Shown: positions 41,576-49,123, counted from the first letter of the stretch. The stretch is DNA of 49,123 nucleotides from JBEKVE01 sp049514335 (GCA_049514335.1 JBEKVE010000003.1:1-49123), one strand, 5' to 3'. The notes: generated by a model not told the origin, from the sequence alone. Numbers and translations are program-made.

Positions 41576-41965
41576 TCAGGACGTCTTGCGGGCCCGCAGC
41601 CACGAGGCGATGGCTTCCTCCTCGATGGCTTTGTGGCGCTTGACCCGAGCCCGGTCGAGCGCCTCTCGCACGGCACTGCTCTCCTTGGCACGGATGAACG
41701 ACGACACCGCCTGCGCCTCGAACAGCTGATCCGGGTCGACCCGGACGATGCCGGCGGCGGCATCGTGCCCGTCGACGTTCTGCTCGTCGACGTTCTGCCC
41801 GTCGGCGGCGTCGTCCGCCCGCACGGACGGGGCGGTGTCGGACCGGGCGCTGTCGGACCGGGCGCTGTCGGACCCGGCGGTGTCGGACTGGGAGGGGCCG
41901 GATGGCGCGGCAGATCCCTGGGGGTCGGCCGGACGGCCGCCCTGGCTCGCGGGGTCTGGGCCCAT
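41576..41965 (-). CDS. Hypothetical protein with pentapeptide repeats and charged helical end
   Basis: 129 residues from ATG 41965; longer in-frame versions run antisense to the oxidoreductase gene at 42242 and are rejected. The first 70 residues are a flexible Ser/Asp/Ala/Pro-rich region holding SDxAx repeats (SDTAG, SDSAR, SDSAR, SDTAP) and two QNVDx repeats. The end is a charged helix (FEAQAVSSFIRAKESSAVRE, ALDRARVKRHKAIEEEAIAS). There is no membrane segment and no family match. The start is uncertain, as no ribosome site is obvious. Confidence 0.5.
   Translation of the reverse strand: MGPDPASQGGRPADPQGSAAPSGPSQSDTAGSDSARSDSARSDTAPSVRADDAADGQNVDEQNVDGHDAAAGIVRVDPDQLFEAQAVSSFIRAKESSAVREALDRARVKRHKAIEEEAIASWLRARKTS
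41771..41889. repeat. Two sets of 15-bp coding tandem repeats
   Basis: GTCGACGTTCTGCTC and GTCGACGTTCTGCCC are adjacent at 41771-41800. Four 15-bp copies of GGGCGCTGTCGGACC or near variants occupy 41830-41889; copies two and three (41845-41874) are identical. The unit is a multiple of three and encodes pentapeptides on the minus strand, so copy number can change without a frameshift. Confidence 0.85.
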
Positions 41966-42175
41966 GGGGAGAACATCGGCAGGAAGCGACCGACCCTTGA
42001 AAAGCCACCGCCGGCACCCACCATCCGCACCCTTCGGGTGCGCACGGGCCGGCAGCGCACGACGGGGGACCAGCGCAGCGTGGTGGCGGCGCGGGGTCCT
42101 TCGGGGGCACGATCCGTCAGCCGGGCGGCCGCGGCCACTGACCGACGGGTGGGGACGCCGGGCACCGGGACCTCT

Positions 42176-42219
42176 TAGTCTGATCGGCCTGGCGCGGCGC
42201 AAGACGCGCCGCGCCAGGC
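42176..42219 (+). promoter_or_regulatory. Perfect 14-bp stem-loop just after a -10-like box, before the F420-type oxidoreductase gene
   Basis: GCCTGGCGCGGCGC (42187-42200), loop AAGAC, and its exact complement (42206-42219) form a very stable hairpin ending 22 bp before GTG 42242. TAGTCT (42176-42181) upstream fits TAnnnT, which would place the transcript start at or next to the hairpin. There is no T-tract, so it is not an ordinary terminator in either direction. It may protect or regulate the mRNA 5' end. Confidence 0.5.
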
Positions 42220-42241
42220 TCCGAACCGACGGGAGGTCGCA

Positions 42242-43123
42242 GTGAAGCTCCGCCTCGGGATCATCACCCCCGTGGTCCAGGTCAACCCCCGCTTCGACAT
42301 GCCCTCGTGGGAGTCGGCGGGCACGATCGACGACATCGTGGTCGTGGCGAAACAGGCCGAGCGGCTGGGCTACGACTGGGTCTCCGCCTCGGAGCACACC
42401 GCCATCCCGGTGGGAGCCCTCGGCGCCCGGGGTCCCCGCTACTGGGACCCGATCGCCACCTTGAGCCACGTCGCCGCTCATACCGAGCGCGTGCGACTGC
42501 TCGGCCACGTCATCGTCCTCGGCTATCACCATCCCCTGGACATCGTGAAGCGATGGGGCACGCTCGACGTCATCAGCCGGGGACGCGTCGTCCTCGGCGT
42601 CGGTGTCGGGTCGCTGCAGCCCGAGTTCGAGCTCCTCGGGCACCAGTTCACAGGGCGCGGCGAACGCGCCGACGACGCCATGCGGGCCATACGTGCCGCG
42701 TGGGGCGATCCCACCCCGTCCTACGAGGGCCCGCACTTCCGGTTCGCCGATTTCGTCGTGGACCCGTGCGGTGTTCCCCGCCCGGTGGAGATGTGGGTCG
42801 GTGGACGCACCCGCCGCTCCCTACGACGCGCCATCGCCCTGGGCGACGGATGGATCCCGTTCAACCTGCAGGTGGAGGACCTTCGGGCGCTGTTCTCCGA
42901 TCCGCACATCCGCGCCCTGCTGGCCGAGCGTTCGACGCCCCTGCAGATCCTGCTCCCCCCTCCACCGCTCGACCCGTCGGGCGATCCCACCGGAACCGCC
43001 GAGGTGCTCGGGACCCTGGTCGACCTGGGCGCCACGGGGTTCAGCCTCCGTTTCCGCCACCACTCCCGGTCGCACTACGTCGAGCAGATGGCCGCCCTCC
43101 AGGACGTCGTGCGCCACATGTGA
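42242..43123 (+). CDS. LLM class oxidoreductase, probably F420-dependent
   Basis: 293 residues from GTG 42242, with GGGAGG five bases upstream. Barrel motifs: AKQAERLGYDWVSASEHTAIP, YWDPIATLSHVAAHTERVRLLGHVIVLGYHHPLDIVKRWGTLDVISRGRVVLGVGVGS, and PRPVEMWVGGRTRRSLRRAI. This matches actinobacterial LLM proteins annotated as F420-dependent (TIGR03619-type) rather than FMN monooxygenases. It would move hydride to or from an unknown substrate. It appears to be a single-gene unit preceded by a stable hairpin. Confidence 0.9.
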   Translation: MKLRLGIITPVVQVNPRFDMPSWESAGTIDDIVVVAKQAERLGYDWVSASEHTAIPVGALGARGPRYWDPIATLSHVAAHTERVRLLGHVIVLGYHHPLDIVKRWGTLDVISRGRVVLGVGVGSLQPEFELLGHQFTGRGERADDAMRAIRAAWGDPTPSYEGPHFRFADFVVDPCGVPRPVEMWVGGRTRRSLRRAIALGDGWIPFNLQVEDLRALFSDPHIRALLAERSTPLQILLPPPPLDPSGDPTGTAEVLGTLVDLGATGFSLRFRHHSRSHYVEQMAALQDVVRHM

Positions 43124-43154
43124 GCGCGCCGAGCGGGCGGATCGCTCCGGGGTG

Positions 43155-43403
43155 TCAGTCCGTGGGCCGCTTGAGGATGAACTGCCACCCGGTCACGAAG
43201 GCGTTGCCGCCCGTGCCGGTGGCCGACCGGTCGACGAGCTCCCAGCCGTCCTTTCCGAGCTCGTTGAGCACCTCGCTGATCCACAGGATGCCGGTGGCGG
43301 TGCGTCGATCGGTGTCGCGGTCGGGCAACCGCATGGTGATCGTCCACTGCTGGACGGTGCCGTCGAAGCCGGCAGTGACGTGTGCGTACTCCCATCGCGT
43401 CAT
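43155..43403 (-). CDS. Small DUF4177-like protein, 82 residues
   Basis: From ATG 43403 with a G-rich ribosome site (GGGGGGTGGGG). TRWEYAHVTAGFDG, then ISEVLNELGKDGWELVDRS and WQFILKRPTD form the WEYxxV ... LNELGxxGWELV ... FxLKRP pattern of DUF4177-type proteins. It is a distant relative of the protein at 39149-39394. It converges with the oxidoreductase gene, 31 bp apart. Function unknown. Confidence 0.72.
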   Translation of the reverse strand: MTRWEYAHVTAGFDGTVQQWTITMRLPDRDTDRRTATGILWISEVLNELGKDGWELVDRSATGTGGNAFVTGWQFILKRPTD

Positions 43404-43725
43404 GGGCCCCACCCCCCGTCGAACACGTCCGGACCGACCGGCGCCGCTACAGCAACAGCAGGAGCGTCGTCGCCGCCGGTGGTGCCGGCGACGGGCTCAC
43501 GGCGATGGTCAGCGATTCGAGGGGCGAAGCAGCGGACGGCGTCTGCCCGGCCCCCCCGACGCCGTGCTGGACGCCGGGGTCCTGGCCGAGGTCGAGACCG
43601 GCCTCGGGCCCGCGGGTCGCCGGGGCGTCGTGGCCGCTCCCGGGCGGGGTCGATCGGCGGGCTCTCGGTGTCAACGGTGACGCTCCTGGTCGCGCCACAC
43701 GCTACCGGATCGGCCCGTGACGGGT
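43404..43725. other. Spacer without a supported gene
   Basis: Frames on both strands are proline-, glycine- and arginine-rich and lack ribosome sites or family features; no terminator or clear operator was found. Confidence 0.4.
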
Positions 43726-44400
43726 TCAGGCCCCCCCGGGTCCGGCTGGTGTCCCGGACCCTCCGCCCTCCCGACGGACGGCCCGATGCAGCATCACCTT
43801 CAAGATGTCGGCGGTGACGGCGGCGACCTCGGCTGGGGTCTTGTCGAAGTCCACCGTGAGCGCCTTGGTGGTGAAGGCGGAGAAGTTGAGGGCGAAGGCC
43901 ATTTCGACGTCGCGCGGTGGATCACCCGAACCCCCGGCGCACCGCCAGGCCACACCGGCCAGATGGTGCACGCCGCGCCGACGCCATTGGCGGCGCAGCA
44001 CGGCCACCTCCGCCAGCGTGTCCGACACCTTGCGGTGCGGGGCGTGGATGTCCCAGAACGCCTCTCCCAGAATCTCGTCGTTGCGCGTGTGGACGACGAG
44101 GCAGAGGCCGTCGATCCAGCCGTCGAGATCCTCGTCGGGTGGTGTCAGGCCGTCGATGGGGCGCTCTCCGCACGCGTCGAACATGTCGCGCACGGTCGCC
44201 AGGATCAGCAGGTCATGCCGGGCATAGTGGCGGAAGATGGTCCGGGGGCTCACGCCCGACAGGCGGGCGATCTCGTCCACGGTGGCATCGAAGCCCTGCA
44301 GGGCGACAGCCTCCATGGCCGCGGCGCGGATGCGGCGCCGGGTCAATTGCTGTTGCTCCTCGGCCAGGGACGGAGAGGATGGCTGGCGCGCTTCGTCCAT
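43726..44400 (-). CDS. TetR/AcrR family transcriptional regulator
   Basis: 224 residues. RRRIRAAAMEAVALQGFDATVDEIARLSGVSPRTIFRHYARHDLLILA is a complete TetR DNA-binding region near the N terminus (about 20-68). The C-terminal helical domain should bind a ligand, with a tail rich in Gly and Pro. It is divergent from an alpha/beta hydrolase gene across 324 bp and may control that gene; that is inference. Apart from the repeat pair at 44613-44629, that gap shows no further feature. Confidence 0.9.
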   Translation of the reverse strand: MDEARQPSSPSLAEEQQQLTRRRIRAAAMEAVALQGFDATVDEIARLSGVSPRTIFRHYARHDLLILATVRDMFDACGERPIDGLTPPDEDLDGWIDGLCLVVHTRNDEILGEAFWDIHAPHRKVSDTLAEVAVLRRQWRRRGVHHLAGVAWRCAGGSGDPPRDVEMAFALNFSAFTTKALTVDFDKTPAEVAAVTADILKVMLHRAVRREGGGSGTPAGPGGA

Positions 44401-44612
44401 AGGGCACCTTCAGATGGATTCACCACAGGGACGGACCGGGCCGGGCCGACCAGTCCCGCACCGCCGGGGCGGCACGCGGCTCAGATCTGTCTCACCTTCC
44501 AGCTCGGTGTCGTCCCCACGTTGCCGACAGCATGGATTTGGTCACGCGCCAACTCCCCAGCGCGGCTACCAGGATCTTTTCAGCTGACTCTCAGGCTCGC
44601 AACCCGGCCATT

Positions 44613-44629
44613 GTGAATTCGCGGTGAAC
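44613..44629 (-). promoter_or_regulatory. Pho-box-like direct repeat pair
   Basis: On the minus strand GTTCACC (44629-44623) is followed exactly 11 bp later by ATTCACA (44618-44612). The first unit equals the Streptomyces PHO-box consensus heptamer. The pair lies between the divergent TetR and hydrolase genes. The same heptamer with the same 11-bp spacing recurs upstream of kdp. Confidence 0.35.
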
Positions 44630-44724
44630 GGATGCGTGCGCACCCATCGCCGGTCACAACGCCCGGACCGTCCCCGGGACCTTCGACCCTGGGCGCAGCG
44701 ACGGCGTCATCGCAGGGTGGACAC

Positions 44725-45711
44725 ATGCACCAGGAAGCGACCATCCGCGGTGACGCCGGTGACCCGGGCTCCCACCTGTCTCCTTCCGGTGCGGCGGGTG
44801 GCTCCCACCGGCCCTTCTGGCTGGCGTGGAAGCAGATCGAGGTGGACGGGCGGACTGCGGCCTACGGAGAGGCGGGCCGAGGTACCCCGGTGGTGTTCCT
44901 CCACGGATGGGGCCTCGACCACCGCGTCTACCGGCGGGGGCTGGCACGTCTCGCCGCCACCGGCGTCCGGGTGCTGGCGCCGGCCCTGCCCGGCTTCGGG
45001 GGCACCGCATCGCTGGCGACGGGTGACAGGACGGTGCCGGGATACGCGTCGTGGGTGGCCACGTTCCTCGACGCCGTGGGGGTCCGAGAACCGGTGCTGG
45101 TGGTGGGCCATTCCTTCGGTGGTGGCGTCGGGATCGTGCTCGCCCACGACCACCCTCGTCGTGTGGGGGGCCTCGTGCTCGTGAATTCCATCGGTGCCTC
45201 GGCGTGGGCGCGGCGCGGCACCACGTTGCGCACCATGGCCCAGCGCCCGCTGTGGGACTGGGGGCTGCATTTCCCCGGGGACCTCTGGCCCCTCGGCCAG
45301 GCCCGGCGCGTCCTGCCCGTCATCCTGGCCGAGGCCGTCCCCAACCTCCTACGCGACCCTTCAGCCTTCTGGCGCGTGGCGGGCCTCGCCCGGCATGCCG
45401 ACCTCACGCCACAGCTCGAGGAGCTCAAGGCCCGCCGGCTCCCCGTGGTGGTGCTGTGGGGGAGCCGGGACCGCATCATCACCCGCGCCGCCTTCGACGA
45501 GATGTGCCGCGTGCTGGGGTCCCCGCACTCCGTGACGGTGGACGGGTCGCACGCCTGGCTCATCGCCGACCCCGACACCTTCGGGGAGGTCATGACCAAC
45601 GTCGTCGACGTGGCCATGCGAACACGCCGCCTGGAGCGTCCGGCTCGCCCAGCACGCGAGCTCCCGTCGCTCGAACGTGGCAGGGCTGTCCGGCCGGCTA
45701 CCCCCACGTAG
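44725..45711 (+). CDS. Alpha/beta-fold hydrolase
   Basis: 328 residues from ATG 44725, after AGGGTGG. TPVVFLHGWGLDHRVYRRGL supplies the oxyanion HG motif. VLVVGHSFGGGVGIVLA holds the nucleophile Ser, VVVLWGSRDRIIT the acid Asp, and VDGSHAWLIADP the catalytic His, so the triad is complete. The first 60 residues are a polar lead without a signal peptide. The substrate is unknown; esters, epoxides or lactones are all handled by this family. It ends 79 bp before the kdp leader peptide. Confidence 0.88.
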   Translation: MHQEATIRGDAGDPGSHLSPSGAAGGSHRPFWLAWKQIEVDGRTAAYGEAGRGTPVVFLHGWGLDHRVYRRGLARLAATGVRVLAPALPGFGGTASLATGDRTVPGYASWVATFLDAVGVREPVLVVGHSFGGGVGIVLAHDHPRRVGGLVLVNSIGASAWARRGTTLRTMAQRPLWDWGLHFPGDLWPLGQARRVLPVILAEAVPNLLRDPSAFWRVAGLARHADLTPQLEELKARRLPVVVLWGSRDRIITRAAFDEMCRVLGSPHSVTVDGSHAWLIADPDTFGEVMTNVVDVAMRTRRLERPARPARELPSLERGRAVRPATPT

Positions 45712-45718
45712 CGGTCCC

Positions 45719-45771
45719 GTTCACGTTATTTTCACGCTCCGGGCGGCGCGTTCACGGCGCGTTCACGGGCA
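45719..45771 (+). promoter_or_regulatory. Four Pho/KdpE-type direct repeats upstream of kdp
   Basis: GTTCACG (45719), TTTCACG (45730), GTTCACG (45750) and GTTCACG (45761) form two pairs, each with exactly 11-bp spacing, separated by 20 bp. OmpR-family regulators such as PhoP and KdpE bind tandem repeats of this spacing. The last unit ends 20 bp before the first kdp start codon, and GATGCT (45773-45783 region) is a weak -10 candidate. Confidence 0.5.
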
Positions 45772-45790
45772 CCGGGCGGATGCTGTGTGC

Positions 45791-45874
45791 ATGGCCGATT
45801 TCCTCGTGGTGCTGGGCATCGTGGCGTTCACGCTCGTGATGCTCGGACTGATCTGGGGCCTGGAGCACGTATGA
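45791..45874 (+). CDS. 27-residue membrane peptide at the head of the kdp operon
   Basis: ATG 45791 encodes MADFLVVLGIVAFTLVMLGLIWGLEHV, shown here only as its features: an acidic start, one transmembrane helix of about 20 residues and a charged end. The stop overlaps the kdpF ATG (ATGA), so it is coupled to kdpF. Similar short frames precede kdpF in other actinobacterial operons, as far as I recall. It may be an extra small subunit or a leader peptide. Confidence 0.7.
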   Translation: MADFLVVLGIVAFTLVMLGLIWGLEHV

Positions 45875-45960
45875 CCGTCGTGCAGGGCATCCTCCTCGCC
45901 GTCTCCATCGCGGTGTTCATCTACCTCGGGGTGGCGCTGTTCAAGCCTGAGTGGTTCTGA
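45871..45960 (+). CDS. kdpF: KdpF, small subunit of the potassium-transporting ATPase
   Basis: 29 residues, essentially one transmembrane helix (VQGILLAVSIAVFIYLGVALF) ending in KPEWF, the usual KdpF tail. It overlaps the upstream 27-residue peptide by 4 bp and lies one base before kdpA. KdpF stabilises the KdpABC complex at the KdpA/KdpB interface by family knowledge. Confidence 0.9.
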   Translation: MTVVQGILLAVSIAVFIYLGVALFKPEWF

Positions 45961-45961
45961 C

Positions 45962-47650
45962 GTGGAGTTCTTCTGGACCATCGTCACCCTGGTCATCGCG
46001 CTCGGCCTCACGTGGCGGTACCTGGGCTCGTACATGGCGGCTGTGTTCGAGGGCCGGGTCCACTTCCTCGGTTGGGCCGAGCGCCCCGTGTACCGGCTGC
46101 TCGGCACCGGCCCGGAGCAGGAGCAGACCTGGAAGCGCTACGCCGGATCGCTCGTCATCTTCTCCGCTGTCTCCATCGCCTTCACCTACCTGATCATCCG
46201 CATCCAGGGATCGCTGCCGCTCAACCCCCAGCACCTCGGGGCGGTGTCCCCCGCGCTCAGCTGGAACACGGCGACCTCCTTCGTCACCAACACGAACTGG
46301 CAGAACTACGGCGGCGAGACGACCATGTCGTACTTCTCGCAGATGGGGTCGCTGACGGTGCAGCAGTTCGTGTCGCCGGCCGTGGGCATCGCCGTCGCCA
46401 TCGCCCTCGTCCGCGGGTTCACGCGCCGCAATTCGCCCACCATCGGCAACTTCTGGGTCGACGTCACCCGCTGCCTGCTCTACATCCTCGTTCCCATGGC
46501 CTTCGTGGCGGGGATCATCTTCGTGGGCCAGGGCGCGGTGCAGACCCTGGCCGGGCCCATCAGCTTCCACGACGCCCTCAACAACGTGTCACAGACGATC
46601 CCTCGGGGCCCGATCGGCTTCATGGAGGCCATAAAGCAGCTGGGCACCAACGGCGGCGGGTTCCTGGACTCCAACTCGGCCACCACCTTCGAGAACCCCA
46701 CCGGGCTCACCAACTGGCTGTCGATCTACCTGCTGCTTTCCATCCCCTTCGCCCTCACCTACACCTTCGGGAAGATGGTGGGCAGCGTCCGCCACGGCGC
46801 CGCGCTGCTCGGGGCGATGATCATCATCTTCGGATCGTGGGTGGCCTTCACGAGCTACGCCGAGCACACGAACAACCCCGCCATCCTGGCCGCCGGCATC
46901 CACTCCACCGTGGGCAACACCGAGGGCAAGGAGGTCCGTTTCGGCGACACCTCCACGGCGCTGTTCGGGGTGGCGTCCACCAACACTTCCACCGGGTCCG
47001 CCGACGCCTCCTACGACTCGTTCACGCCCATGGGTGGCTTCGGCCTGCTCACCGGCATGATGCTCGGTGAGGTGACCCCGGGGGGTACCGGCAGCGGGTT
47101 GTACACGATCCTCATATACGCCGTGATCGCCGTCTTCATCGGCGGCCTCATGATCGGGCGAACGCCGGAGTACCTGGGGAAGAAGATCCAAGCCCGGGAG
47201 GTGAAACTGGCTGGGCTGGGCGCGCTCGTCATGCCGCTCATCGTGCTCGTCTTCACCGCCGTCGCCGTGTCGATCCATGCGGGGTACTCCACGACCACGA
47301 ACTCCGGACCGCACGGCTTCACCGAGATCCTCTACGCCCTCACCTCGCAGGGGAACAACAACGGCTCGGCGTTCGGCGGCCTGACGGGTAACAACGCCTT
47401 CTACAACGTCATCGGCGGCGTCGACATGCTGCTCGGCCGGTTCGCCATCATGATGCCGGCCCTGGCTCTCGGGGGCGCGCTGGCTGCCAAGAACGTGGTC
47501 CCGGCGTCGCTCGGCACGTTCCGGACCGACAACACCATGTTCATCGGGCTGGTCATCGGCGTGATCCTCATCATCGGTGGCCTCACCTTCTTCCCTGCCA
47601 TCTCGCTCGGCCCCATCGTCGAGCAGCTCAGCCACGGAAAGTTCTTCTGA
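45962..47650 (+). CDS. kdpA: KdpA, potassium-binding channel-like subunit
   Basis: 562 residues from GTG 45962. Selectivity-filter loops are visible in order: SFVTNTNWQNYGGE, KQLGTNGGGFLDSNSATTFENPT, FTPMGGFGLLTGMMLGE and LTSQGNNNGSAFGGLTGN. About ten hydrophobic segments give the KdpA membrane fold. It binds and conducts K+ within the KdpFABC ATPase used under low external potassium. The stop and the kdpB ATG share one base (TGATG), giving coupled translation. Confidence 0.97.
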   Translation: MEFFWTIVTLVIALGLTWRYLGSYMAAVFEGRVHFLGWAERPVYRLLGTGPEQEQTWKRYAGSLVIFSAVSIAFTYLIIRIQGSLPLNPQHLGAVSPALSWNTATSFVTNTNWQNYGGETTMSYFSQMGSLTVQQFVSPAVGIAVAIALVRGFTRRNSPTIGNFWVDVTRCLLYILVPMAFVAGIIFVGQGAVQTLAGPISFHDALNNVSQTIPRGPIGFMEAIKQLGTNGGGFLDSNSATTFENPTGLTNWLSIYLLLSIPFALTYTFGKMVGSVRHGAALLGAMIIIFGSWVAFTSYAEHTNNPAILAAGIHSTVGNTEGKEVRFGDTSTALFGVASTNTSTGSADASYDSFTPMGGFGLLTGMMLGEVTPGGTGSGLYTILIYAVIAVFIGGLMIGRTPEYLGKKIQAREVKLAGLGALVMPLIVLVFTAVAVSIHAGYSTTTNSGPHGFTEILYALTSQGNNNGSAFGGLTGNNAFYNVIGGVDMLLGRFAIMMPALALGGALAAKNVVPASLGTFRTDNTMFIGLVIGVILIIGGLTFFPAISLGPIVEQLSHGKFF

Positions 47651-49123
47651 TGACGACCCTGATCACACCCGAGCCGCAGGCACAGCCCGCTTCCGGGCCG
47701 CACGGAGTCGCCGAGGCACGCAGCCTCTTCGACCGCCAGATCATGCGCCGTGCGCTGCTCGACGCCTTCAAGAAGCTCGATCCACGTGTCCAGATCAAGA
47801 ACCCGGTCATGTTCGTGGTCCTGGTGGGCACCATCGTCACCTTCGTCGAGTCCATGGCCCATCCGGGCATCTTCGACTGGTCCATCACCATCTGGCTGTT
47901 CCTGACCGTCATCTTCGCCAACTTCGCCGAGGCCATGGCCGAGGGACGCGGCAAGGCCCAGGCCGACACCCTGCGCCGCATGCGTTCGGAGACCGAGGCC
48001 CGCCGCCTCAGGCCCGACGGCACCGAGGAGCTGGTGGCGGCGGCGGAGCTCGGCAAGGGCGACGTCGTGGTGTGCGAGGCGGGTGACCTCGTCCCCTCCG
48101 ACGGCGAGATCATCGAGGGCATCGCCTCGGTCGACGAGTCGGCCATCACGGGCGAGTCGGCGCCGGTCATCCGCGAATCGGGCGGAGACCGCTCGGCGGT
48201 TACCGGCGGCACCAAGGTGCTGTCCGACCGCATCGTGGTCCGCATCACCGCCGAGCGCGGTCGCACGTTCCTGGACCGCATGATCACGTTGGTGGAGGGG
48301 GCCAACCGGCAGAAGACCCCCAACGAGATCGCCCTCACCATCCTGCTGGCCGTGCTCACCATCGTCTTCCTCCCCGTGGTGGTGTCGCTGCAGCCCTTCG
48401 GCCACTACTACACCGGCGCCATCGTGTCGGTCGTCATCCTGGTGTCGCTGCTCGTGTGCCTCATCCCCACCACCATCGGGGCCCTGCTGTCGGCCATCGG
48501 CATCGCCGGCATGGACCGGCTCGTGCAACGCAACGTGCTGGCCATGAGCGGACGGGCGGTGGAGGCGGCCGGCGACGTCCAGACGCTGCTGCTCGACAAG
48601 ACGGGCACCATCACGCTCGGCAACCGGATGGCGTCGTCGTTCTACCCGGCCGGGGGTCACACCGAGGAGGAGCTGGCTGACGCCGCCCAGCTGGCGTCGC
48701 TGGCCGACGAGACACCCGAGGGCCGCTCCATCGTGGTGCTGGCCAAGGAGCGTTTCGCCATCCGCGAGCGCGACCTTGGTGCGGAGCACACCTTTGTGCC
48801 CTTCTCGGCCACGACCCGAATGTCGGGTCTCGACCTGGACGGCCGCCACATCCGCAAGGGGGCGGCCGACTCCGTGCGGCGCTGGGTGGAGGAGCAGGGC
48901 GGTACCTCCCCGGACGGGCTCGACGCCATCGTCGAGCGATTGGCGAGATCGGGATCGACGCCCCTGGTCGTGGCGGACGGTCCGCGCATCCTCGGCGTCA
49001 TCGAGCTCAAGGACGTCGTGAAGACCGGCATCCGCGAGAAGTTCGACGAGATGCGCCAGATGGGCATCCGGACCGTCATGATCACCGGTGACAACCCGCT
49101 CACCGCCGCCGCCATCGCCCAGG
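47650..49123 (+). CDS. kdpB: KdpB, ATPase subunit (3' end outside the window)
   Basis: 491 residues are visible and the frame is open at the window edge. Present are the actuator motif SAITGESAPV, membrane motif CLIPTTIGALLSAIG, the phosphorylation site LLLDKTGTIT, the nucleotide-binding domain KGAADSVRRWV and the start of the hinge motif MITGDNPLTAAAIAQ. These are all typical of KdpB, the P-type ATPase that drives K+ uptake. About 190 more residues, then kdpC, are expected beyond the edge. Confidence 0.97.
   Translation, partial: MTTLITPEPQAQPASGPHGVAEARSLFDRQIMRRALLDAFKKLDPRVQIKNPVMFVVLVGTIVTFVESMAHPGIFDWSITIWLFLTVIFANFAEAMAEGRGKAQADTLRRMRSETEARRLRPDGTEELVAAAELGKGDVVVCEAGDLVPSDGEIIEGIASVDESAITGESAPVIRESGGDRSAVTGGTKVLSDRIVVRITAERGRTFLDRMITLVEGANRQKTPNEIALTILLAVLTIVFLPVVVSLQPFGHYYTGAIVSVVILVSLLVCLIPTTIGALLSAIGIAGMDRLVQRNVLAMSGRAVEAAGDVQTLLLDKTGTITLGNRMASSFYPAGGHTEEELADAAQLASLADETPEGRSIVVLAKERFAIRERDLGAEHTFVPFSATTRMSGLDLDGRHIRKGAADSVRRWVEEQGGTSPDGLDAIVERLARSGSTPLVVADGPRILGVIELKDVVKTGIREKFDEMRQMGIRTVMITGDNPLTAAAIAQ

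Noticed and set aside
41286..41729. Possible plus-strand gene opening with HLDKPEVRMVP
   Set aside because: Poorly spaced ribosome site, and the second half is antisense to the gene at 41576.
41966..42736. N-terminal extension of the repeat-containing protein at 41576
   Set aside because: Lies antisense to the F420-type oxidoreductase gene and has unlikely composition.
47401..48849. Minus-strand frame of 482 residues
   Set aside because: Antisense to kdpA/kdpB, which carry full P-type ATPase and selectivity-filter motifs.
1..49123. CRISPR arrays, rRNA, prophage or toxin-antitoxin islands
   Set aside because: Looked for regularly spaced repeats, rRNA signatures, integrase or phage structural genes and paired toxin genes; none seen.

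Overview
The window is very GC-rich and densely coded. It carries markers of Actinomycetota: a WhiB-type Fe-S regulator, two glutamine synthetases beside a GlnR-like regulator, paired ArsA-family ATPases, GAF-ANTAR regulators, LLM (possibly F420-dependent) oxidoreductases and an LAXTG cell-wall sorting signal. The mix, including a GWWxxPDGxxxPP motif in one small protein, fits a lineage such as Acidimicrobiia. That class-level placement is inference from gene content; no rRNA is present.

Layout. 1-4.1 kb: two secreted, C-terminally anchored beta-propeller-like proteins that share a PEP-CTERM-like tail. 4.1-6.7 kb: a family 3 beta-glucosidase with a palindromic operator upstream. 6.9-14.6 kb: a TetR regulator divergent from an eight-gene, partly translationally coupled operon (SnoaL-like, 3-hydroxyisobutyrate-dehydrogenase-like, carboxymuconolactone-decarboxylase-like, LLM oxidoreductase, an unrecognised His/Cys-rich protein, DapB-like dehydrogenase, NAD-dependent epimerase family, HSL-type esterase). 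This looks like a catabolic or tailoring pathway of unknown substrate. 14.8 kb: tRNA-Pro(CGG). 15.2-16.4 kb: a gene-free stretch. 16.4-18.5 kb: a DUF6458-like membrane protein and two GAF-ANTAR regulators.

18.5-29.1 kb is a housekeeping Fe-S/redox neighbourhood. A minus-strand operon of two ArsA ATPases, a receiver-only protein and a CorC-like CBS protein lies divergent from WhiB. It is followed by a DUF929 thioredoxin-like protein, a Nudix hydrolase coupled to an MBL-fold hydrolase, an Mrp ATPase, and an ErpA/IscA - compact xanthine-dehydrogenase-like fusion - RidA row. 29.1-33.1 kb is a nitrogen locus: GlnR-like regulator, GlnA2-type synthetase, a divergent spacer with four half-sites phased at exactly 11 bp, and GlnA with a strong terminator.

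33.1-45.7 kb is accessory: a VOC protein, a methyltransferase, an XRE regulator with its membrane partner, an insertion-sequence relic, an LAFTG-anchored phosphoesterase, a PRC-barrel pair, a winged-helix regulator, a run of four small proteins (two with CxxC/CxxH motifs), a secreted helical-barrel protein, a repeat-containing protein, an F420-type LLM oxidoreductase, a TetR regulator and an alpha/beta hydrolase. The window ends inside a kdp potassium-ATPase operon. That operon starts with a 27-residue membrane peptide overlapping kdpF and is preceded by Pho-box-like GTTCACG repeats.

All functional assignments come from reading sequence and motifs. No database search was run.
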